Assembly (NCBI GenBank): GCA_038503035.1 | Contig: JAVSML010025538.1 | Coordinates: forward strand, 372,001 to 436,000 | Source of the DNA: Crocodylus rhombifer | Taxonomy: Eukaryota; Chordata; Crocodylia; Crocodylidae | Length of the DNA stretch: 64,000 bases | Direction of reading: 5' to 3' | In this document: positions 57,838-64,000 of the stretch, one piece after another | Position numbering within the stretch: position 1 is the first letter of the stretch | Layout of the letters: every line of letters starts with the position of its first letter | Translations under genes and position numbers: made by a program | The notes under the pieces: generated by a model | Seen by the model: the letters and a program-made list of their open reading frames with translations, nothing else | What the model was told of the DNA's origin: nothing | The model's database searches: none

Positions 57838-59412
57838 GCATATATACCTGATTCCCTGAATTTAAGATGACTTCCCAATAATTAGAAAAGGGAAGATATG
57901 GCAGGGCCCCTAAGCTGCAAAGGTGGTGTTGGGGGGGAGGAGAAAAGCAAGAGCTGTAGCTCCAGCCCTGATCCAGGGCCAAGGCTGAGGCTGGCTGCCT
58001 CATACTTGTGTAACAGCTGCAAAGTCTCGCTTGGCTGAAAGCTGAGTGGGTGAGCTGTGCCTAAGAACTTTGCAAGTAAGGCAGTAGAAACTTTGCAGAG
58101 GGTGCAATAGCTTTTCCAGATGGAGGGTATGCTGTGTACAGTGCAGAATACAGCATTTTGTACTGGAGAATTTGAACTGTAACCAGAGCCCCTGTTGCAA
58201 ACCCCAGGCTCTGATTGGCCACTATGGAGCCATAAAAGCTAAGGGAGGAAAAAGCAGCTGGAGAGAGAAGCTGCAGGAGAGCTACACCATCCTAAAGAGA
58301 GGGGCAGAATCTCAGAGCCTCTTCGCTCCATGCCCCCACCCCTGGCAAAGGGAAGGGAGCTGAAGCATGCTAGGGAACAGACATCAGGACAGAGAAGAGC
58401 CTGAGTCATCCCAGGAGAAGCTCATTTCTCACCGGGTCGGAGATATGCAATCAGGGACACAGATACCCAGGGAAAGAGTGGGGTGGGTTGGTAAGGTAGC
58501 TGGGAGCTAGGAGAAGCTGCCTGGTCAGGGACCTGCAGAGGGAAGTCTTCTGTTTGAGCTGGAAAGGCTCATACTGCAGGAAGAGACCTGGAGAGGGAAT
58601 CCTGTGCCTTCATAATGAAGGTGCTGGGGGAGAGAGACAGCCCAGAGAGCGAGTGGGCTGTAAGAACCCCAAATTTGCATGGGTGTGAGAGGTGACACTT
58701 AATCCCTAGTGTTTGCAGGAGATGTATTTTTCAGAAGTAAACTAAAGAAAAGAAGCCTATTACCTGCAGTGGCTGATCAGAGAGTGGTTTTTTTGCTGTT
58801 ACCAAGAAAGAGCAGAGTCCACCTTCCCTGAAGCAGCAGAAGCCTCACCTCTGCAACCTAGTGCTGGATCATAGTTAAAGCTGTAGTGCCATTGTTATGG
58901 GAAGGGGAGTGTGATCAGAGGGAAATCAATGTGGCTAATAGGTGAGGGGAAGGGGGGCGTTGTTTTAAAGTGTTATAACCAGTGAATGTAATCATTGAGG
59001 TTGTTTGATGCATGTAGGAGCGTCCAGTGTGGTGGAATTATTAATCTATTGTTGCAATTGTAAATTCTACTCAAATTGTTGGTTTTATTATTAACTATTG
59101 ATTATTAAATATAGTTCTTATCTTAATTAATCATCTCTTGTCAGTATATAGGTGTGTATAATAAAGAAGCCCTTCTGTTTATTGGATTTAAAGTAAATTT
59201 TTGGGCAATGAGGTTGAGGGACACACCTCTCCAAAGGACACCTCAGTCAGCAGACCTGCCTGAGGGGGTTCCCAGGGCTACTGCCAACCTGAGGATGCAG
59301 AATCTGGCATATCGCCCAGCCTACTGTGCTGGTGAGGGTTATGCTTGATTACAAGATGAGGATTTTCTGCCATGTTATATGAGGGAAAAGACCCCATCTT
59401 GGAATCAAATAC
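57838..59412 (+). mobile_element. LTR-like region flanked by small foldback pieces (tentative)
   Basis: The core, about 57890-59340, has a CCAAT box in inverted form (gattggcc, 58213-58220), then ccataaaag at 58230-58238, then purine-rich sequence, and an AATAAA at 59160-59165. These are the parts of a polymerase II unit such as a retroviral LTR with leader. No coding domain is seen. The left edge (atacctgattccctgaattt, aagatgacttcc) and the right edge (aagatgaggattttctgcc, accccatcttggaatcaaat) resemble each other in inverse and may be a split small DNA transposon. Class and borders are uncertain. Confidence 0.35.
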
Positions 59413-59769
59413 AGCAGTTTCTGAATATCATTAGTCCTAAGTTTTGTAAGACATTTTCTTAATAATATATTTTGTTTAAAAAATAAAGATATATCTTTTA
59501 GCTCAAACGTAACAAAGCTCATAATTTCTCCACTTCTAGCCTACAGAATAGTCCTTTATAGCAACCACAAATTTTAAGATACCCTTTTCCTTATCTATGT
59601 CAATGACATAGATGATATTTGTGGTCACTGAAGTTCCTGTGCCACTCTTCACAATAGGAGGAGTCAAACTTTATTCTTTGACTAGATTGGATTGTAGTGC
59701 TTTGATTTGTCTACTAACTGTGCACTCAGGCAAGTATACAAACATACTTCTCAGTTTCAAGTGGACAGA
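59413..59769. other. Single-copy-like DNA
   Basis: AT-rich. Nothing was recognised. Confidence 0.4.
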
Positions 59770-62005
59770 ATTATAGAATCATAGAAAAATAGGGTTGGAA
59801 GGGAGCTGAGGAGGATGTTTTATCCAGAACCAAGAATTCAGTCCATTCCCTGCTCAAAGCAGGACCAGCCCCAGCCCGATCATTCCAGCCAGGATGTTTT
59901 TGAGCTGGGCTTTACAAACCTCCCCTTTTGGAGATGCTACCACCTCTCCTGGTAGCCTGTTTCAGTACTTCACCACCCTTCTACTGAGAGTTTTTTTTTT
60001 TTTCCCCCCTAATATCTAGCCTAAACTTCCTGACTGGAACTTGAGGCCATTGCTACTTGTTTGTCATTTTCCAACACCGAGAACAGTTTAACCCCCTCCT
60101 CTTTATAACCACCCTTCAGGTACTTGAAGGCTGTTGTTCAGTCCCCCCTCAGTCTTCTCTTCTACAGACTAAATAAGCCCACTTCCCTCAGTCTTTCGTC
60201 AGAAGTCACGTGCCCCAGTCCCCTAGTCATTTTCTTTTCCCTCTGCTGGACTCTCTCCAATTTGTCCACATCCCTTCTGTAGTGGGGGGCCCAAAACTGG
60301 ACACAGTACTCCAGAAGTGGCTTCATCAGTGTCATATAGAGGGGAATAATCACTTCCTACAATCTGCTGGCAGTGCTCCTAGTACTGTGGCCTAGTATGC
60401 CATTAGCCTTCTTTAAAATAAGGTCACACTGCTGGCTCATATTCAGCATATTGTCCACTGTAAGTCATAGGCCTTTTTCTGCATAGATGGTGCTATGCTG
60501 GGAGTTCCCAGCCTGTCCCAGGGCATGAGATTTTTCCATGCTAAGAGCAGGACTTTGCTCTTGTCTTTATTGAGCCTCATGAGATTTCTTCTGGGCCAAT
60601 CTTCCAATTTGACTAGGTCACTCTGAAACCTAGCCCTGCCTACCAGTGTATGAACTACTCCCCAGCTTGGTGTCATCTGCACGCTTGCTGAGGGTGAATG
60701 CCATGCTATCTTCCAGATCATTATGAAGATAATGAACAAAACCAGCCCCAAGAAGAATTCCTGGGGCTGACTTCACTTGATAGTTATGTCAACTAGTTGT
60801 TAACTAGAACTTGAGCTATTGATCATAACCCACTGAGTCTGACACTCCAGCCAGCTCTATATCCACCTATAGTCCATTCATCTAACCCATACTTCCTCAG
60901 CTTGTTTGCAAGATTGTTGTGGGAGACTGTATCAAAAACGCTTGCTGAAGTCAAGGTATATAAAATCCACTGCTCTTCCCACATCCACAGAGCCTATCAA
61001 CTTATCACAGACAGCCATCAGGTTGGTCATGCATGACTTCCCCTTGGCAAATCCATGCTGACTATTCTTGATCAGTTTCTTCTTCTCCAAGCACCTAGAA
61101 ATGGATTCCTGAAGGCCCTACTCCTTGATTTTTCCGGGGACTGGAGTGAGACTGACCGGTCTGTAGTTCTCTCTATCCTTCTTCTTCTCTGTCTTAAAGA
61201 TGGCAATTATATTTATCCTTTTCCAATCATCCAAGACCTCCCCAGATCACCACAAGTTTTTAAAGATAAAGTTCAGTGGCTCTGCAACCACATCAGCCAA
61301 CTCCCTCAGTAGCCTCGGATGCATTGCCTGTGGCCTCATGGTCTTGTACACATCCAGCTTCTAAATAGTCCTTAACCTGTTTTTTCACCACTGAGGGCTG
61401 CTTGCCTTCTCCCCAAACTGTGCTGCCCGGTGCAGTAGTCTCAGGGCTGACCTTGCTTGTGAAGACCAAGGTAAAGAAGGGATTGAGTACTTCAGTCTTT
61501 TCCTCCTCATCTGTCACTAGCTTGCCTCCCCCATTCAGTAAGGGACCCACACTTTCCCTGACTTTCTTCTTGTTAACATACTATAGAAATCCTTCTTGTT
61601 ACCCTTCACATCCCTTGGTAGCTCCAACTCCAATTGCACTTTGGCATTCCTAATTTCATTCCTGCATGTCTGAGCAATACTTTTATACTGCTCCCTAGTC
61701 ATCTGTCCAAGTTTCCACTACTTGTAAGCTTCCTTTTTGTGTTTTAACTGACTGAAGAGTTCTTGCTACATCAGGCTGGTCTTCTGCCATAGTTGCTAGT
61801 CTTCCTGCACTTTGAGATAATTCATTCCTGTACCTAGAGTAAAGTTTATTTAAAATATAACCAGTTCTCCTGGACTCCTTTATCCCCTCAGACTGGCCTT
61901 CCAGGGGATTCTACCCATCAATTCTCTGAGTGAGTTGAAGGCTGCTTTTCTGAAGTCCAGGGGTCCTTACTTGGCTAATCTCCTTCCTTCCTCCAACTTG
62001 CCTTG
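59770..62005 (-). mobile_element. CR1 LINE, long but old 5'-truncated copy
   Basis: Begins (3' end) with ttatagaatcatagaaaaat and agggttggaagggagctgag. It then continues for 2.2 kb as the reverse complement of ORF2. The minus strand gives LYMTLMKPLLEYCVQFWAPH (near 60350-60280), the FADD area as a decayed frame near 60690-60660, and KKRxNIIAIFK-type sequence near 61210. The endonuclease-to-reverse-transcriptase linker lies near 61950. Stops and frameshifts are spread throughout, far more than in the 24.6-kb copy. The 5' end is missing. Confidence 0.93.
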
Positions 62006-62955
62006 TAACAAAAATTGGTTTCTAAGAGATAGCATATGTTAGCTGGATAGATGTAATTAATCCAGGAAAAACCCATCCATACCATATACGCACTAAGTAA
62101 AGATTGTGTCTGGTGGGCCAGAAATGTCCGATCAGAAAGCAGGTCCAATTCATAGACAGAATGATGAGAGGAGATTCATTACCATTTTGGGAGTTCTTTT
62201 TTGACAGTGATACTAATGGAAGAGGGGTACACTGAAAGTAGACATATTTACTTTATGCTTGATACCGTATCTCCTAGGACCTGGAATTTACTATGATACC
62301 ATTGGGCAACCGTTGTAATGATCCTGACAGATACATTGGCCAGACCAAGAGAAGGACCCATGTAATAAGATTATCTCCACTGGTTTCATCAAGTGTTGAC
62401 AGCCATCAGTATGCAACATCTGTGTTCCTGCTGTTAACTGGTTGCTCTTATTTGCTTTTCCTTGCCCCGCTTATTTTGTTCAATATACCTTGATTAGCTG
62501 AATCAGAGTGCACCTTCTGAGACACTTGCTAGCCACAAACAGTAAGGCAACTTTAAGTCTGATGTCTTCATTAGTCCAATGCTGACATGTTTATTTATCA
62601 GGCCTCAGTGTAGCTGATAGGATATGCCAGCTGATATGCTGCACCAGTCTTTCCTGAAATTGTGACATTGTGGCAAAGAATTAAGTAGAAACAATAACTG
62701 CATTTTTAAAATTTCTTCCCGTTTTTCCTCTCCCATATGCATACATTTTTCTTGTTTTCTCTTTGGAATAGTAGGAAAGGAAAAAAAGACAACTTCAGTC
62801 AAACTCAACCAACTATTTTTTTTTTTCTTTTTCCCCCAAAAGGATACTTAAAACTATCCTGGATAACATCTAAGACTGTCAGAGTTTCTCATAAAAACTC
62901 TCTGCACCTAAAGAAAAAGGGAAAAAGGGATGTTGTTTAAATAAAGGCTTTACCT
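62006..62955. other. Unassigned, probably includes an old repeat
   Basis: 62280-62640 has the feel of an interspersed repeat (ccatcagtatgcaacatctg), but the family was not recognised. T- and A-rich runs lie at 62815-62835 and 62910-62935. Confidence 0.35.
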
Positions 62956-63259
62956 AATACTTGAGGCAGACAAGGTTTTTTGGGCAAATCTGATTTCTTT
63001 TATTAGACCAACTTAAATAGTGGTAAAAATTCTTTTTTGCAAGTTTTTGGGTACAATTGTGTGTCAGTCAGAGGAAGCATCTGCAGATGGTCTGTGCTCT
63101 TCCTGGACACAGTAGTAAAGCAGCCAGAGGCTGGGGCATATGCAAGAAAGCCAGTCAGTTAAAATGTAAAATTGAGGTGGTCAGTAGGGCCAGCTCTAGA
63201 CAGTCAAAAAGCCTGAGGCTGAATCGATTCAGTCTTTCCAGGCAGGTTAGTCTAAGAGA

Positions 63260-63999
63260 GATTGGAGAGAGAGCTGTTTTCTTGTGAGAAGTGTGCACCC
63301 ACAGGTAATTGGGTATTCTTGTCTTTGATAGATTTTGAGTGTGTGTTCATTCTGATGCACAGTTGTTGTTTGGTTTCTCCTAAATATATTCCTTCAGAGT
63401 ACTTGGTGCACTGGATGAGATATTACATTTCTGGAGGTGCATGTGTAAGATCCAGGAATGATAATGGTCCTGTTTTGGGGTGTGGTTATTATGGAAGTGG
63501 TGGAGATGTGTTGGCACATTTTACATTTCTTGTCATGGCATAGTCTGGATTCTTTTGGTGTGTTTTGCTTTTGTTGATGAGGTTGGCAAGGTTTGGTGCT
63601 TGTTTAAAGGCTAGGATGAGTGGTTCTGGGAAGATCTTTAAGAATTGGGTCTCTTTCTAGTATGGGTTGCAATTGTTTGAGAATTTTCTGTATAGGTTCC
63701 AGGGAAGGATGATGCATCATAACTAGTGATGTGCAATTCATGGGGCTTTTTTTTTTTTTTTTTTTTTTTCTGCAACAATTCTTCCTGTGGTATTTGGGTG
63801 GCTCTTCAAAAGTGTGATCTGTCTGTCTGGAGGACAGTCCTTTTTGAGTGAAAGCCCTTTTGAGACTTGTGAGGTGATGATCACAGGTGTTCTCCTCAGT
63901 TCTCATTTTTTGTTCTCAGTGCAAATTTGGAGGTATCAGAGAGCTTGGCTGTATATTGCAGCTTTCTTGGTGTGTTTGCTGATGATTGCTGGTTCTGTA
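63260..63999 (-). pseudogene. Penelope-like reverse transcriptase end and GIY-YIG nuclease
   Basis: The minus strand from 64000 downward first reads YSQAL then YLQICTENKK (about 63950-63900), part of the reverse transcriptase rear. Next comes HHLTSLKRAFTQKGLSSRQT (about 63880) and, after a run of lysines from the poly(T), TSLVMMHHPSLEPIQKILKQ (about 63725). After a linker, the GIY-YIG nuclease appears as YLIQCTKYSEGIYLGETKQQ then LCIRMNTHS (about 63425-63345) and IKDKNTQLPVGAHFSQENSS (about 63330-63270). The signature is present as GIYLGET, with Y-to-L in the usual YIG position. Stops near 63485, 63425 and 63916 make it inactive. Order and spacing are as known for Penelope-like elements. Confidence 0.85.
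63747..63769. repeat. Poly(T) run of 23
   Basis: A simple run inside the Penelope-like coding sequence, producing a lysine tract on the minus strand. It may be a later insertion or slippage. Confidence 0.9.
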
Positions 64000-64000
64000 T

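Larger units (their letters stand above)
62960..64000 (-). mobile_element. Penelope-like element, 3' half, runs off the window
   Basis: The 3' end (62960 on) has gaggcagacaaggttttttg, tattagaccaacttaaatag and gaggaagcatctgcagatgg. Further up, minus-strand coding sequence for the reverse transcriptase end and the nuclease is visible (next entry). A 23-T run at 63747-63769 interrupts the coding part. The element continues past 64000, so its 5' state is unknown. Confidence 0.88.

Noticed and set aside
62293..62493. Plus-strand frame with DRYIGQTKRRTHVIR, looking like a GIY-YIG nuclease
   Set aside because: The motif is suggestive, but the rest of the frame does not continue as a nuclease and no matching reverse transcriptase lies beside it on that strand. 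Left as unexplained.

Overview
The window reads as nuclear DNA of a land vertebrate, most likely a crocodilian (alligator-type); a turtle is not excluded. The reasons are many CR1 LINE copies with the short repeated 3' tail typical of sauropsids, Penelope-like elements, tRNA-derived SINE pieces, foldback hAT-type elements, low CpG content, and no dense gene layout. I found no exon, rRNA, tRNA gene or CRISPR array that I could defend. The only long open frames are transposon-derived or sit in GC-rich repeats. The window is best described as intergenic or intronic sequence: repeat-rich blocks alternating with AT-rich, apparently single-copy stretches, some of which look like conserved non-coding elements.

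Layout. 0.3-0.9 kb: 3' part of a Penelope-like element. 1.1-1.7 kb: half of a foldback hAT-type element. 2.0-2.9 kb: internally deleted mariner. 3.0-3.75 kb: degenerate tandem array. 5.0-5.4 kb: MITE. 5.9-7.0 kb: LTR-like repeat, with an inverted partner at 36.7-37.75 kb. 8.1-10.4 kb: hAT-type element beside an old CR1 that is split by a MITE. 13.0-14.0 kb: GC-rich foldback array. 14.3-17.9 kb: dead LINE of a non-CR1 type, split at 16.1-17.4 kb by a foldback hAT-type element with an 8-bp target duplication. 19.2-21.6 kb: quiet AT-rich DNA with CNE-like blocks. 24.0-28.8 kb: a 4.76-kb composite flanked by CTAATTAG, holding a fairly young CR1 and a 130-bp piece of the same LINE joined to the same hAT family at the same LINE position as at 16.1 kb. 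29-31.5 kb: CR1 and Penelope fragments, including a CR1 nested in a CR1. 31.5-43.5 kb: mostly quiet DNA, with a strong CNE candidate at 39.2-39.4 kb. 43.5-44.1 and 49.5-51.5 kb: more foldback hAT-type copies, with GC-rich interiors. 44-57.8 kb: quiet DNA with small MITEs. 57.8-59.4 kb: LTR-like region with promoter and poly(A) motifs. 59.8-62.0 kb: long old CR1. 62.96-64.0 kb: Penelope-like element running off the end.

The genes do not form a working pathway; the interaction is among mobile elements. The most notable pattern is the foldback hAT-type family (start TAGGGCTGTGCAAAG, 8-bp duplications GAGATYAC, CTAATTAG and ATGATAAG). Its arms carry mirror-oriented tandem units of about 150 bp, its interior differs greatly between copies, and one copy recurs with its flanking LINE sequence at a second place. 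All boundaries were read by eye and are approximate unless a target duplication is given.
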